Source: Streptomyces sp. WMMB 322
Lineage (GTDB): Bacteria > Actinomycetota > Actinomycetes > Streptomycetales > Streptomycetaceae
Length of the DNA stretch: 64,000 bases
Direction: 5' to 3'
NCBI RefSeq assembly: GCF_900090145.1
Contig: NZ_FMHI01000018.1
Location: forward strand, 1 to 64,000
Each line of letters starts with the position of its first letter. Positions within the stretch are counted from its first letter, which is position 1. The notes below the pieces were generated by a model. It was not told the origin of the DNA and searched no databases. It saw only the letters and a list, made by a program, of their open reading frames with translations. Below are positions 1-8,694 of the stretch, in pieces. Both the position numbers and the translations under genes were made by a program.

Positions 1-322
1 GTCCGGCTACCGCGACGCCGGCCGACTGGCCTCCCACGCCGGCCTGGCCCCAGTCGCCCGGGACTCCGGCCGACGAACCGGCAACTACCACCGGCCCAAG
101 CGCTACAACCGGCGCCTGCGGCACATCTTCTACCTGGCCGCCCAGACTGCGATGATGCGGCCCGGTCCCTCCCGGGACTACTACCTCAGGAAGCGATCCG
201 AGGGCTTGCTGCACACCCAAGCCCTGCTCGCCCTCGCCCGCCGACGAGTCGACGTGCTCTGGGCGATGCTGCGCGACAAGAGGCAATTCACCTCCGTCCC
301 ACCGGCCACGCAGGCGGCTTGA
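1..322 (+). mobile_element. IS110-family transposase, C-terminal part (5' end outside window)
   Basis: The reading frame is open from base 2 and gives 106 residues before TGA at 320-322. It shows the C-terminal transposase_20 domain of IS110 enzymes: a start resembling SGYRDAGRLASHAGLAPV, then SGRRTGN, then an NRRLRHIFYLAA helix, then YYLRKRSEG and a final ALARRRVDVLWAML helix. The N-terminal DEDD catalytic domain would lie left of the window, so it cannot be judged whether the element is intact. IS110 elements usually lack terminal inverted repeats and none is seen here. Its end lies 72 bp from the hypF stop codon, so the element borders the hydrogenase locus directly. Confidence 0.85.
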
Positions 323-394
323 CACGCTCATTGAGATTCTCCTCGCTCTGTGGGGCTGTGGGGCTGTGGCTCTGCAGGGGCCGGGCCGGGGCGT

Positions 395-2875
395 CTACCG
401 GACGGCCGCCGCCCGGTCCGGCGTCGTGCCTCGTGCACCTGCCGTGGGCCTGGCCTGTTCCGTCTGGGCCGCTTCCGGCGGCCCGGCCGCGTCCGTGCGC
501 GCCGCGATCATCAACTGGCCCAGGGCGAGGCCCCCGTCGTTGGGCGGCACGAGGCGGTGCCGCAGCACGGTGAACCCGTCCTCGCTCAGCAGGCGCGCAC
601 AGGCCGCGGACAGCAGGGAGTTGGCGAAGACGCCGCCGCTGAGCGCGACCGTCTCCAGCCGGTGCCGCTCCCGGGCCGCACGGCAGACGCGGAGGACGAG
701 TGCCGCGACCGACCGGTGGAAACGCGCGGCCGTCACACCGGAGGGCACCCCGGCCCGTACGTCCGCGACGATCCCCGCGAGTACCGGTGCCGGATCGCAG
801 GCCAGGGTCTCCGCCGCCGTGGTCCGCAGCGCGAACGCCCACTCGCGGCCGCCCTGTCCGCCGTGGTGGGGGACGGCGGCCGCCTCGAGTTCCATGGCGG
901 CCTGGGCCTCGTACCCGGCGTCGTGGCACACACCCGCGAGCGAGGCCGCCGCGTCGAACAGGCGCCCCATGCTGGAGGTCGGCACACATCCCAGTCCGCG
1001 CTCCAACTGGACGGCGAGGGCTTTGAGTTCGTCGTCCGGGCAGGCGGCTGTGCACGGCAGGTCGCGCTCCCAGGGCAGGCCCGCCGCGTACAGATGCGCC
1101 AGCGCCATCCGGTAGGGGCGCCGCACCGCCGCGTCACCGCCGGGCATCGGCACGGGACTGAGATGAGCCAGCCGTCTGTACCCGTCGTAGTCGGCGAGCA
1201 GGAACTCACCGCCCCACACCGTCGCGTCGTCGCCGTAACCGGTGCCGTCGAACGCGACACCGATGACGGGGGACGTGCCGTCCAGCCCGTGTTCCGCCAT
1301 GACCGAGGCGACGTGCGCGTGGTGGTGCTGCACGCGGCGCAGCGGCCGCCCGCGGGCGTTGCGCTCGGCCCAACCGGCGGACCGGTAGCCGGGGTGCCGG
1401 TCCGCGGCCAGCAGGGCCGGACGCACCCCGGTGATCTCCTCCAACTGCCGCTCCGCGCCGTCGAAGGCGGTGAGTGTGGCGAGGTCGTCCATGTCGCCGA
1501 TGTGTGCGGAGAGCCAGGCGTGGTGTCCCTCGCCGACGCAGAAGGTGTTCTTCAGGTCGCCGCCCACGGCGAGTGCGGCCGTCACGGGTCTCGGCAGGTT
1601 GACGGGGAACGGGGCGTACCCCCGGGAGCGGCGCACGGGCAGCTGTTCCCCGGCCGCCACCCTCACAACGGAGTCGTCGCAGGGCACATGGATCGGCCGG
1701 TCGTGCATCAGCCAGGCGTCGGCGAGCGGGGCGAGCCGCTCGAGCGCCTCCTCGTCGGAGGTGACGATCGGTTCGCCGCCGAGGTTGCCGCTGGTCATCA
1801 CCAGCAGCCGTGGCCCGGGAGGGTCACCGGGCAGTCCGAGAAGCAGGTGGTGCAGCGGTGTGTACGGAAGCATGATGCCCAAGTCGGCGCTGCGGGGCGC
1901 CACTTCGTCCGCCACGGGCGGCGCGGGGCGATCCGGGCCGTCCGTGCGTCTGCGCAGCAGCACGATGGGACGGCGGCCCCCGCCGAGCAGACCGCGCGCC
2001 ACGGCGTCCAGGTGCACGAGCCGCCCGGCGTCCTCCAGGTCGCGCGCCATCAGTGCGAACGGCTTGTCACCGCGGGCCTTGCGGCGGCGCAGCAGGCGCA
2101 CGGCCGCGGAGTCGGACGCGTCGCACGCGAGGTGGTAGCCCCCCAGGCCCTTGACCGCCACGACAGCGCCCTCGGCGAGCAACTTCCGTGCGGCGGCGAC
2201 CGGTTCACCGCCCCCCGCGCGGGCCGCACCGTTCGTTCCCGGCACATGCAGCCGCAGCCGCGGCCCGCAGTCGTGGCACGAGACGGGCTGCGCGTGGAAG
2301 CGGCGGTCGCCGGGGTCCCGGTACTCACGGGCGCACCGCTCGCACATCGGGAAGCGTTCCATCGTGGTGTGGGCGCGGTCGTACGGGAGGCCGGTGACGA
2401 TCGTGAAGCGGGGTCCGCAGTGCGTGCACGTGATGAAGGGGTGCCGGTAGCGCCGGTCGCCCGGGTCGTTCATCTCGGCGAGACAGTCCGCGCAGGTAGC
2501 GGTGTCCGGCGCGACGAGGGTGCGTACGGTGCCTCCGCTGCCGCGGGACTCCGCGATGCTGAATCCGCGTCCGCCGGCCGGGTCCATCGGTTCGTGCGTC
2601 ACGGACTGGACCACGGCCAGCGGCGGGGCGTCCGAACTGATGCGGCCGCAGAAGGCCGCGAGCGCGTCCGCCCCGCCCTCGACCTCGGCGACGACGCCGT
2701 CCCCGGTGTTGGCCACGTGTCCGGAGAGTCCGAGCTCACCGGCGAGCGCGTAGACGAAGGGCCGGAAGCCGACGCCCTGGACCACGCCCCGCACAGTGAC
2801 CTTGCGGCGCTGCGCCTCGCCGGAGTCCTCCGTACCGGTGCGTGCCGCGGTGGCCGTGCCGTGCTGCGGGTTCAC
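395..2875 (-). CDS. hypF: Carbamoyltransferase HypF
   Basis: HypF uses carbamoyl phosphate and ATP to make the thiocarboxamide on HypE that becomes the cyanide ligands of the [NiFe] active site. The 826-residue protein has the full family layout: acylphosphatase domain (VRGVVQGVGFRPF near residue 27), two CxxC zinc fingers (CADC/CTHCGPRF and CERC/CHDCGPRL), a YrdC-like domain (AVVAVKGLGGYHLACDA) and a Kae1-like C-terminal domain (VGGDLKNTFC, HHHAHVASVMAEHG, LSGGVFANSLL). The start was set at GTG 2875, which overlaps the hypB stop as GTGA; the open frame extends far upstream but only as antisense to hypB. A short Ala/Pro-rich tail follows the conserved end. It is the last gene of the leftward hypA-hypB-hypF transcript. 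Confidence 0.95.
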   Translation of the reverse strand: MNPQHGTATAARTGTEDSGEAQRRKVTVRGVVQGVGFRPFVYALAGELGLSGHVANTGDGVVAEVEGGADALAAFCGRISSDAPPLAVVQSVTHEPMDPAGGRGFSIAESRGSGGTVRTLVAPDTATCADCLAEMNDPGDRRYRHPFITCTHCGPRFTIVTGLPYDRAHTTMERFPMCERCAREYRDPGDRRFHAQPVSCHDCGPRLRLHVPGTNGAARAGGGEPVAAARKLLAEGAVVAVKGLGGYHLACDASDSAAVRLLRRRKARGDKPFALMARDLEDAGRLVHLDAVARGLLGGGRRPIVLLRRRTDGPDRPAPPVADEVAPRSADLGIMLPYTPLHHLLLGLPGDPPGPRLLVMTSGNLGGEPIVTSDEEALERLAPLADAWLMHDRPIHVPCDDSVVRVAAGEQLPVRRSRGYAPFPVNLPRPVTAALAVGGDLKNTFCVGEGHHAWLSAHIGDMDDLATLTAFDGAERQLEEITGVRPALLAADRHPGYRSAGWAERNARGRPLRRVQHHHAHVASVMAEHGLDGTSPVIGVAFDGTGYGDDATVWGGEFLLADYDGYRRLAHLSPVPMPGGDAAVRRPYRMALAHLYAAGLPWERDLPCTAACPDDELKALAVQLERGLGCVPTSSMGRLFDAAASLAGVCHDAGYEAQAAMELEAAAVPHHGGQGGREWAFALRTTAAETLACDPAPVLAGIVADVRAGVPSGVTAARFHRSVAALVLRVCRAARERHRLETVALSGGVFANSLLSAACARLLSEDGFTVLRHRLVPPNDGGLALGQLMIAARTDAAGPPEAAQTEQARPTAGARGTTPDRAAAVR

Positions 2876-3684
2876 GAGTGGCTGCGGGCCGGCACCCCGG
2901 CGGTCGGTGCATGCGGGTGGGTGTGCGTGTGGCCGTCGTGAGCATGCGCATGTGCGTGCGTGTGCCCGAACGCGGTGGCGACGCCGGAGGCGGAGGCGGT
3001 ACGGGCCATGACCGGCCGGTGCGCCCGCTCGCCGCCGGCGACGGCCAGCGCCCGCTCCAGCATCAGGCCGACCCCTGTCCCCCGCCGCGCCGACGTCAGC
3101 ACCACCTCGACACCCGGGTTGACCTGGCGGACGTTCGCCCGGAACACGTCCTCGTCGAAGCCCGCCGCCTCCGCGATGTCGTCCTTCGTGACGACCACGA
3201 GTTGCGCCAGACCGAACGCCGTGGGGTACTTCAGCGGCTTGTCCTCGCCCTCCGTCACGGAGGCGAGGACGACGCGCAGCGACTCCCCCAGGTCGTAGGA
3301 GGCCGGACAGACGAGGTTGCCCACGTTCTCCACGAACAGCAGGCGGGTCTCGTCGGGCAGCCAGCCCTCCAGCTGAGCCCGGAGCATGTCGGCCTCCAGA
3401 TGGCACAGCCCGTCGGTGAGCACCTGCTTGACCGGGACGCCCGCCCGGGAGAGGCGCTCCGCGTCGTGCTCCGTGGCCAGGTCCGCCGTCAGCGCCGCCA
3501 CGGGCACGCCGCGCGAGGCGGCGAGGGCGAGTTCCGCCTCGAGCAGTGCCGTCTTGCCGCTGCCGGGGCTGGAGAGGAGGTTGACGACCGTCGTTCCACG
3601 GGCGGCCAGTTCCGTGCGTAGTGTCCCGGCGCACTCGTCGTTCTTCACGAGCACCGCCTGCTGCAGATCGACGACTCGGCACAT
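2872..3684 (-). CDS. hypB: Hydrogenase nickel incorporation GTPase HypB
   Basis: HypB is the SIMIBI-class GTPase that works with HypA to load nickel into the large subunit. In the 270-residue protein the P-loop SPGSGKT lies at residues 39-45, the conserved Cys-His metal pair at 94-95 (DGLCHLE), and ENVGNLVCPASYDLGE follows the switch regions. The histidine-rich stretch is at the C terminus (about residues 233-256, nine His alternating with Ala, Thr or Pro), not at the N terminus as in many proteobacterial HypB proteins; such stretches store nickel. hypA ends 5 bp upstream, and the stop overlaps the hypF start. Identification is secure. Confidence 0.95.
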   Translation of the reverse strand: MCRVVDLQQAVLVKNDECAGTLRTELAARGTTVVNLLSSPGSGKTALLEAELALAASRGVPVAALTADLATEHDAERLSRAGVPVKQVLTDGLCHLEADMLRAQLEGWLPDETRLLFVENVGNLVCPASYDLGESLRVVLASVTEGEDKPLKYPTAFGLAQLVVVTKDDIAEAAGFDEDVFRANVRQVNPGVEVVLTSARRGTGVGLMLERALAVAGGERAHRPVMARTASASGVATAFGHTHAHAHAHDGHTHTHPHAPTAGVPARSHS

Positions 3685-3689
3685 GCGTC

Positions 3690-4091
3690 TCAGCTCTCCT
3701 TGACCTGTACGGGGGCGGGGTGTGCGGCGCCGGCAGCGGTACCGCTGCCGGTGTGGCGGAGGCCGACGACCTGCAGTTCACGTCCCTGCACCAGCTCGGC
3801 CCTGCCGCCGTCGCACTGCGGGCAGCACAGCTGGGGCGGCATGCCGGTGGCCCACTCCGCTCCGCAGGGGGCGCACCGGGCTCTGCCCGGTACGTGGTCG
3901 ATGAGGAGTTCGGCGCCGTCGAGAACGGTCCCGGCGCAGGCGAGCGAGAAGCAGAAGCGCAGGGAGTCGGCCACCACACCGGCGAGTTCGCCGAGGCGCA
4001 GCCGTACGGCGGACACCGTCCCGTACCCGTCAGCGGCGGGGCTCTCGGTCACCTGCTCCACCATCGCCACAGCGATGGACATCTCGTGCAT
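3690..4091 (-). CDS. hypA: Hydrogenase maturation nickel chaperone HypA
   Basis: HypA is a small zinc-containing chaperone that delivers Ni(II) with HypB. The 133-residue protein starts with MHEMSIA, whose His2 is the conserved nickel ligand and Glu3 its neighbour, and carries the structural zinc loop CAPC...CPQC at about residues 74-96. Length matches the family. An SD-like GGAGG lies just upstream of the ATG. It is the first gene of the leftward hyp transcript and is divergent from hhyS across a 209-bp gap, which suggests coordinated expression of structural and maturation genes. Confidence 0.93.
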   Translation of the reverse strand: MHEMSIAVAMVEQVTESPAADGYGTVSAVRLRLGELAGVVADSLRFCFSLACAGTVLDGAELLIDHVPGRARCAPCGAEWATGMPPQLCCPQCDGGRAELVQGRELQVVGLRHTGSGTAAGAAHPAPVQVKES

Positions 4092-4300
4092 CTCATCCCT
4101 CCGCGTCGCGGTTCATTACAGGCCCGGCCCAGCGGGGCTCTTCCCTGACACGCCGCCCCCCGTCGGGAAGGTGATCCGTTCGGCTCACGGGTCCGGCGCG
4201 GTTACGTTGTGGCGTATCTACCTATATGTCAGATTTTTAAATCGGCATTGACCTGAGAGCTGTACGAGCGGTCGGCGACGGTGCGAAGGGATCGGTCCCC
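4092..4300. promoter_or_regulatory. Divergent promoter region hypA / hhyS
   Basis: This 209-bp gap between hypA (leftward) and hhyS (rightward) must hold both promoters. Its right half, about 4211-4250, is markedly AT-richer than anything around it and contains a 12-bp palindrome GATTTTTAAATC at 4232-4243 next to a TATATG element at 4223-4228. No convincing pair of -35 and -10 boxes was found for either direction. An AAGGG at 4286-4290 serves as hhyS ribosome binding site. Confidence 0.5.
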
Positions 4301-5374
4301 ATGGGCGACGAGACGGCAACGGCAGCGACAGCGACAGCACCGGGAGCGGCGCTCGACGAGATCCATATCCTCTGGACCTCGGAGGGTCTGAGCTGCGACG
4401 GCGACACGGTCTCGGTGACCGCGGCCTCGCTGCCCAGCCTGGAGGACGTGGTACTCGGCGCCATCCCCGGACTTCCCAAGGTCCACCTGCACAACAAGGT
4501 GCTGGCCTACGAGACCGGCGAGGACTTCCTGGCGGCCTTCCGGAAGGGAGCAAGCGGTGAGCTGGGGCCGTTCATCCTCGTCGTCGAGGGGTCCATCCCG
4601 AACGAGAACATCAACGGCGACGGCTACTGGACCGCCATGGGCAACGACCCGGACACGGGGGAACCGGTCACTCTCAACACCTGGCTCGACCGGCTGGCCC
4701 CGCAGGCCTGGGCCGTCGTCGCGATCGGAACCTGTGCCACGTACGGCGGCATTCACGCGATGGCGGGCAACCCGACCGGCTGCATGGGGCTGGCCGACTA
4801 TCTCGGCCGGGACTACCGCTCCAAGGCCGGTCTGCCGATCGTCAACGTCCCCGGGTGTCCCGTGCAGCCGGACAACTTCATGGAGACGCTGCTGTGGGTC
4901 CTCCACCAGGCGGCCGGGCTGGCACCCACCATCCCGCTCGACGAGAACCTGCGGCCCACCTGGCTGTTCGGCAAGACCGTCCACGAGGGGTGCGACCGGG
5001 GCTCGTACTACGAGCAGGGCGACTTCGCCAAGGACTACAACTCCCCCAAGTGCCAGGTGAAGATCGGCTGTTGGGGGCCGGTCGTCAACTGCAACGTCAC
5101 CAAGCGCGGATGGATGGACGGCGTCGGCGGCTGCCCCAACGTGGGCGGCATCTGCATCGGCTGCACCATGCCCGGGTTTCCCGACAAGTTCATGCCGTTC
5201 ATGGACGAGCCGCCCGGGGGCTCGCTCTCCTCGTCGCTGATGGGCCTGTACGGGCCGTTCATCCGCAGCCTCCGGTCGATCACCAACCGTTCGGCGAACC
5301 GCGAACCCAAGTGGCGGCACGACGAGCCCGCGCTGACCTCCGGCTACCAGCCCCGCTGGACCGGCCGCAACTAA
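4301..5374 (+). CDS. hhyS: Group 1h (actinobacterial Hhy) [NiFe] hydrogenase small subunit
   Basis: This subunit carries the iron-sulfur relay of a membrane-independent, oxygen-insensitive hydrogenase that lets dormant actinobacteria oxidise atmospheric H2. The 357-residue protein has no Tat signal, as expected for group 1h. Where ordinary small subunits have CxxC for the proximal cluster, this one has C32-D33-G34-D35, so Asp35 replaces a cysteine; this 3Cys1Asp ligation is the known mark of the group. Other ligands are in AIGTCATYGG, VNVPGCPVQ, TVHEGCDRG and the dense run GCWGPVVNC...GGCPNVGGICIGC. The ATG at 4301 follows AAGGG. hhyL begins 31 bp downstream. Confidence 0.95.
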   Translation: MGDETATAATATAPGAALDEIHILWTSEGLSCDGDTVSVTAASLPSLEDVVLGAIPGLPKVHLHNKVLAYETGEDFLAAFRKGASGELGPFILVVEGSIPNENINGDGYWTAMGNDPDTGEPVTLNTWLDRLAPQAWAVVAIGTCATYGGIHAMAGNPTGCMGLADYLGRDYRSKAGLPIVNVPGCPVQPDNFMETLLWVLHQAAGLAPTIPLDENLRPTWLFGKTVHEGCDRGSYYEQGDFAKDYNSPKCQVKIGCWGPVVNCNVTKRGWMDGVGGCPNVGGICIGCTMPGFPDKFMPFMDEPPGGSLSSSLMGLYGPFIRSLRSITNRSANREPKWRHDEPALTSGYQPRWTGRN

Positions 5375-5405
5375 TCCGTCAAGCGACCTGCGAGAGGAAC
5401 GAGAA

Positions 5406-7205
5406 GTGGCGACCGCCCAGCAGACCACCAAGGCCCCGGGTACCGGTGAGCGCGAACTGACCGAAGTGGCCTTCGACCCCATCACCCGGATCGTCGGCAA
5501 CCTCGGGATCTACACGAAGATCAACTTTCCGGGCCGTGAGGTGGTCGAGTGCCGCAGCACCTCGTCCATCTTCCGCGGCTACAGCGTCTTCATGAAGGGC
5601 AAGGACCCCCGCGACTCGCACTTCATCACCAGCCGGATCTGCGGCATCTGCGGCGACAACCACGCCACATGCTCGGTCTACGCCCAGAACATGGCGTACG
5701 GCGTGAAGCCCCCGCCGCTGGCCGACTGGATCATCAATCTCGGCGAGGCGGCCGAGTTCATGTTCGACCACACGATCTTCCAGGACAACATGGTCTTCGT
5801 CGACTACTGCGAGCGCATGGTCAAGGAGACGAACCCCGGAGTCCTCGACCGCGCCGAGCGGACCGCCGCGCCCCGTGCCGAGTCCCACGGCCACCGCACC
5901 ATCGCCGACATCATGCGCTCCTTCAACCCGTTCGAGGGTGAGACGTACAAACAGGCGCTGGTGATGAGCAGGCTGACGCGCGAGATGTGCTGCCTGATGG
6001 AGGGCCGCCACGTGCACCCGTCGACGCTCTACCCGGGCGGCGTCGGCACCGTCGCGACGCCGCAGCTCTTCACCGACTACCTGGTGCGGCTGATGCGCTG
6101 CATGGACTTCGTCAAGCGCGCGGTCGCCATGAACGACGACGTCTTCGACTTCTTCTACGAGGCGCTGCCGGGATACGAGGAGGTCGGCCGCAGACGCACG
6201 ATGCTCGGCTGCTGGGGCAGCTTCCAGGACCCCGACGTCGTCGACTACGACTACCGGACGATGAACACCTGGGGCAATTCCATGTTCGTCACCCCCGGCA
6301 TCGTCGTCGACAACGAACTGGTCACCACGGACCTCGTCGACATCAACCTCGGCATGCGCATCCTGCTCGGCAGCAGCTACTACGAGGACTGGACCTCCGA
6401 GGAGACGTACGTCGACCGGGATCCGCTGGGCAACCCCGTCGACCGGCGGCACCCCTGGAACCAGACGACGCTCCCGCAGCCGCAGAAGCGCGACCTCGAC
6501 GGCGGCAAGTACAGCTGGGTCATGAGCCCGCGCTGGTACGACAAGCGGACGGGGGACCATCTGGCTCTCGACACCGGCGGCGGTCCGATCGCCCGGCTGT
6601 GGGCGACCTCGCTGGCAGGAAAGGTCAGCACCCCCTATGTGCGCTCCACCGGCCGCAGCGTCCAGATCGATCTGCCCAAGACGCCGATGACGCCGGAGAC
6701 GCGGCTGGAGTGGAAGCCGCCGGCCTTCCCCAACACCATCGAGCGCAACCGCGCGCGGATGTACTTCGTCGCGTACGCCGCCGGCATGGCGCTGTACTTC
6801 GTCGACCGTGCGCTGGAGGAGGTGCGCGCGGGGCGCACGAAGGTCTTCGAGGACTTCAAGGTCCCGGAGGAGGCCATCGGCGTCGGCTTCCACGAGGCGG
6901 TGCGCGGCGTGCTCTCCCACCACCTCGTCATCCGCGACCGCAAGATCGCCAACTATCACCCCTACCCCCCGACCCCCTGGAACGCGAGTCCCCGCGACCA
7001 CTACGGCACGCCCGGCCCGTACGAAGACGCCGTCCAGGGCATGCCGATCTTCGAGGAGAACACCAAGGAGAACTTCAAGGGCATCGACATCATGCGCACG
7101 GTCCGCAGTTTCGACCCCTGTCTGCCCTGCGGGGTGCACATGTACCTCGGCGGCGGGCGGACCGTGCGGGAGAGCCACTCGCCCACCTTCGGCGCTCTCG
7201 CGTGA
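5406..7205 (+). CDS. hhyL: Group 1h [NiFe] hydrogenase large subunit
   Basis: This subunit binds the NiFe(CN)2CO centre and activates H2. In the 599-residue protein the L1 motif RICGICGDNH places the first nickel ligands at Cys79 and Cys82, and the C-terminal motif DPCLPCGVH places the second pair at Cys572 and Cys575. A 21-residue tail follows His578; it is the peptide that the maturation protease removes after nickel insertion, and a protease gene lies at 10450-11265. The start is GTG 5406 preceded by GAGAGGA. Both subunit genes share one transcript, and the downstream genes follow within a few bases. Confidence 0.95.
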   Translation: MATAQQTTKAPGTGERELTEVAFDPITRIVGNLGIYTKINFPGREVVECRSTSSIFRGYSVFMKGKDPRDSHFITSRICGICGDNHATCSVYAQNMAYGVKPPPLADWIINLGEAAEFMFDHTIFQDNMVFVDYCERMVKETNPGVLDRAERTAAPRAESHGHRTIADIMRSFNPFEGETYKQALVMSRLTREMCCLMEGRHVHPSTLYPGGVGTVATPQLFTDYLVRLMRCMDFVKRAVAMNDDVFDFFYEALPGYEEVGRRRTMLGCWGSFQDPDVVDYDYRTMNTWGNSMFVTPGIVVDNELVTTDLVDINLGMRILLGSSYYEDWTSEETYVDRDPLGNPVDRRHPWNQTTLPQPQKRDLDGGKYSWVMSPRWYDKRTGDHLALDTGGGPIARLWATSLAGKVSTPYVRSTGRSVQIDLPKTPMTPETRLEWKPPAFPNTIERNRARMYFVAYAAGMALYFVDRALEEVRAGRTKVFEDFKVPEEAIGVGFHEAVRGVLSHHLVIRDRKIANYHPYPPTPWNASPRDHYGTPGPYEDAVQGMPIFEENTKENFKGIDIMRTVRSFDPCLPCGVHMYLGGGRTVRESHSPTFGALA

Positions 7206-7215
7206 GGCGGCGGGG

Positions 7216-7734
7216 ATGACGTGGAACGAGCGCGAGGCGCGTGAACACGTGACCCGGACCGAGCAGTTGCTCTCCGGGCTGGACGGCATCACCGACACCG
7301 CCGTCCGCGAGCAGGCCCTCGATGCACTGCACGCGCTGGCCGCGATGTACGGCGAGTGCCTCGCCCGGGTGATGGGCGGAGCCGACGACGCGACGCGGGC
7401 GGCGATCGCGGGCGACGAACTGGTCGGTCACCTGCTGCTGGTCCACGGGCTCCACCCCGAGGCGGCCGGGCAGCGGGTGCGCCGTGCCCTGGAGGACATG
7501 CGCGGTGTCACGGTGCTCTCCGCCGACGAGGCCGGGGTGCGCGTGCGCATCGCCCCGCAGGGCTGCGGCGCCCCGTCCCCGGAGGAGCTGGCGCGGACGG
7601 TCCGCGAGACGGTCGCCTGGGCGGCGCCCGAGGTCGCCCGGGTGGAGACCGAGGACGCCGCGCCCGAGTCGGCGCTGATCCCCGTGGACTCCCTCTTCCG
7701 GGACGCCGCCGCGCAGCCCGCCGGGAACCGGTGA
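7216..7734 (+). CDS. NifU-like C-terminal domain protein of the hydrogenase operon
   Basis: A 172-residue protein with a helical N-terminal half (about 1-90) and a C-terminal half resembling the NifU/Nfu iron-sulfur scaffold fold (VRRALEDMRGVTVLSA, then VRVRIAPQGCGAP, then ELARTVRETVAWAAPEV). The usual CxxC cluster motif is reduced to one cysteine (GCGAPS), so binding of a shared [4Fe-4S] cluster in the normal way is doubtful. It starts 10 bp after the hhyL stop, and its TGA overlaps the next GTG. A role in cluster delivery or assembly for HhyS is inferred from position and fold only. Confidence 0.7.
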   Translation: MTWNEREAREHVTRTEQLLSGLDGITDTAVREQALDALHALAAMYGECLARVMGGADDATRAAIAGDELVGHLLLVHGLHPEAAGQRVRRALEDMRGVTVLSADEAGVRVRIAPQGCGAPSPEELARTVRETVAWAAPEVARVETEDAAPESALIPVDSLFRDAAAQPAGNR

Positions 7735-8492
7735 GCGGCGTGGGCCCCGCGGCGCCGTCGCAATCGGTGAGCGGTGCGGCGCCGGGCGTGCCGGGCGGCC
7801 GGCTGCGGGCGCTGCTGGAGCGGCCGCGGGCCGGCGGGACCCCGGGAAGTGCCGGAGCGTCCGCAGCCGCCGGCGCGGAGCGGTGCGACCTGTGTGCCGA
7901 GCAGGTGCCGGAGAGTCACCGGCACCTGCTGGACGTCCAGGAGAGTTCGGTGCTGTGCGCATGCGGGCCCTGTGCTCTGCTCTTCGGGCAGAGCACGGCG
8001 GGCGGCAGGCACTACAAGCTGCTGCCCGACCGCCGGGCCCGGCTGGACGGATTCCGGATCGACGCCATGCTCTGGGCCCGGCTCCGGGTGCCGGTGGGCC
8101 TGGCGTTCTTCGTACGCGACGGCGCGAGCGGCGAGGTGGGCGTGGGGTACCCCAGCCCCCTGGGCGTGACACGCTCCGCCGTCGAACCGGAGGTCTGGGA
8201 AGAGCTCACACGGGGGTACCCGGAGCTGGCAGAACTCGCGGACGACGTGGAGGCGCTGCTGGTGCACCGCTCGGACGGCGCGGACGAGCACTGGATCGTC
8301 CCGCTCGACGACTGCTACCGGCTCGCGGCTGTCGTACGCACCCACTGGCGGGGGCTGTCCGGCGGCCCCGAAGTGCGCGAGCACCTGGACGCGTTCTTCG
8401 CGGGACTCGCCGGGCGCTCCGCGAAGTCACGCACGAGCGGAACCGCCGTGCTGCCGAGCACAGCGGACGAACCGAGGAGTCAGCATGGCTGA
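7731..8492 (+). CDS. DUF5947 family protein, possible metal-binding hydrogenase accessory
   Basis: A 253-residue protein of unknown function that I recognise as the DUF5947 type found in Streptomyces hydrogenase operons. The first 50 residues are low-complexity Ala/Gly/Pro. Then comes a cysteine cluster CDLC...CACGPC at about residues 52-83 that looks able to bind zinc or iron, a conserved-looking core (GRHYKLLPDRRARLDGF, VGLAFFVRD, EEHWIVPLDDCYRL-like) and a final helix. GTG 7731 overlaps the upstream stop, and its own end overlaps the next ATG at 8485, so translation is probably coupled along the operon. Confidence 0.7.
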   Translation: MSGVGPAAPSQSVSGAAPGVPGGRLRALLERPRAGGTPGSAGASAAAGAERCDLCAEQVPESHRHLLDVQESSVLCACGPCALLFGQSTAGGRHYKLLPDRRARLDGFRIDAMLWARLRVPVGLAFFVRDGASGEVGVGYPSPLGVTRSAVEPEVWEELTRGYPELAELADDVEALLVHRSDGADEHWIVPLDDCYRLAAVVRTHWRGLSGGPEVREHLDAFFAGLAGRSAKSRTSGTAVLPSTADEPRSQHG

Positions 8493-8694
8493 GATCAAGG
8501 TCGGCAGGCCGCATGCCAGGCCCGACAAGACCGCACACGTCACCGGAGTACGCCAGGGCAATCACGAGGGCCTCCACAAGCGCCAGCCGGGACACCTGCC
8601 CGACGACACATCCACCGCCCGCAGGTCCACGGGCATCGGCGCGAAGTCGAAGGACCCGATCCTGCCCGGCATGCCGAACCTCTCCCCCGCGTGA
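8485..8694 (+). CDS. Conserved 69-aa hydrophilic protein of the hydrogenase operon
   Basis: The 69-residue product is rich in His, Lys, Arg, Gly and Pro and has no membrane segment or cysteines; it ends with DPILPGMPNLSPA. The ATG at 8485 overlaps the stop of the DUF5947 gene, and its TGA overlaps the GTG of the DUF6084 gene, so it lies in the translationally coupled run. That arrangement makes it a real gene despite its size. The composition suggests an extended, perhaps disordered, peptide. Function unknown; the location suggests assembly or stability of the hydrogenase. Confidence 0.7.
   Translation: MAEIKVGRPHARPDKTAHVTGVRQGNHEGLHKRQPGHLPDDTSTARRSTGIGAKSKDPILPGMPNLSPA

Noticed and set aside
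350-2941. Long plus-strand open frame (about 860 codons) opposite hypF
   Set aside because: It is the antisense of hypF in GC-rich DNA; no family motif, and hypF has complete domains and motifs.
2876-3979. Upstream extension of the hypF frame (up to 370 codons more)
   Set aside because: It runs antisense-like through hypB and hypA in another frame; the GTGA overlap at 2875 and the acylphosphatase start mark the real beginning.
5379-7298. Minus-strand 639-codon frame opposite hhyL
   Set aside because: Only Val/Asp/Arg/His-rich shadow text; the plus strand has the full hydrogenase signature.
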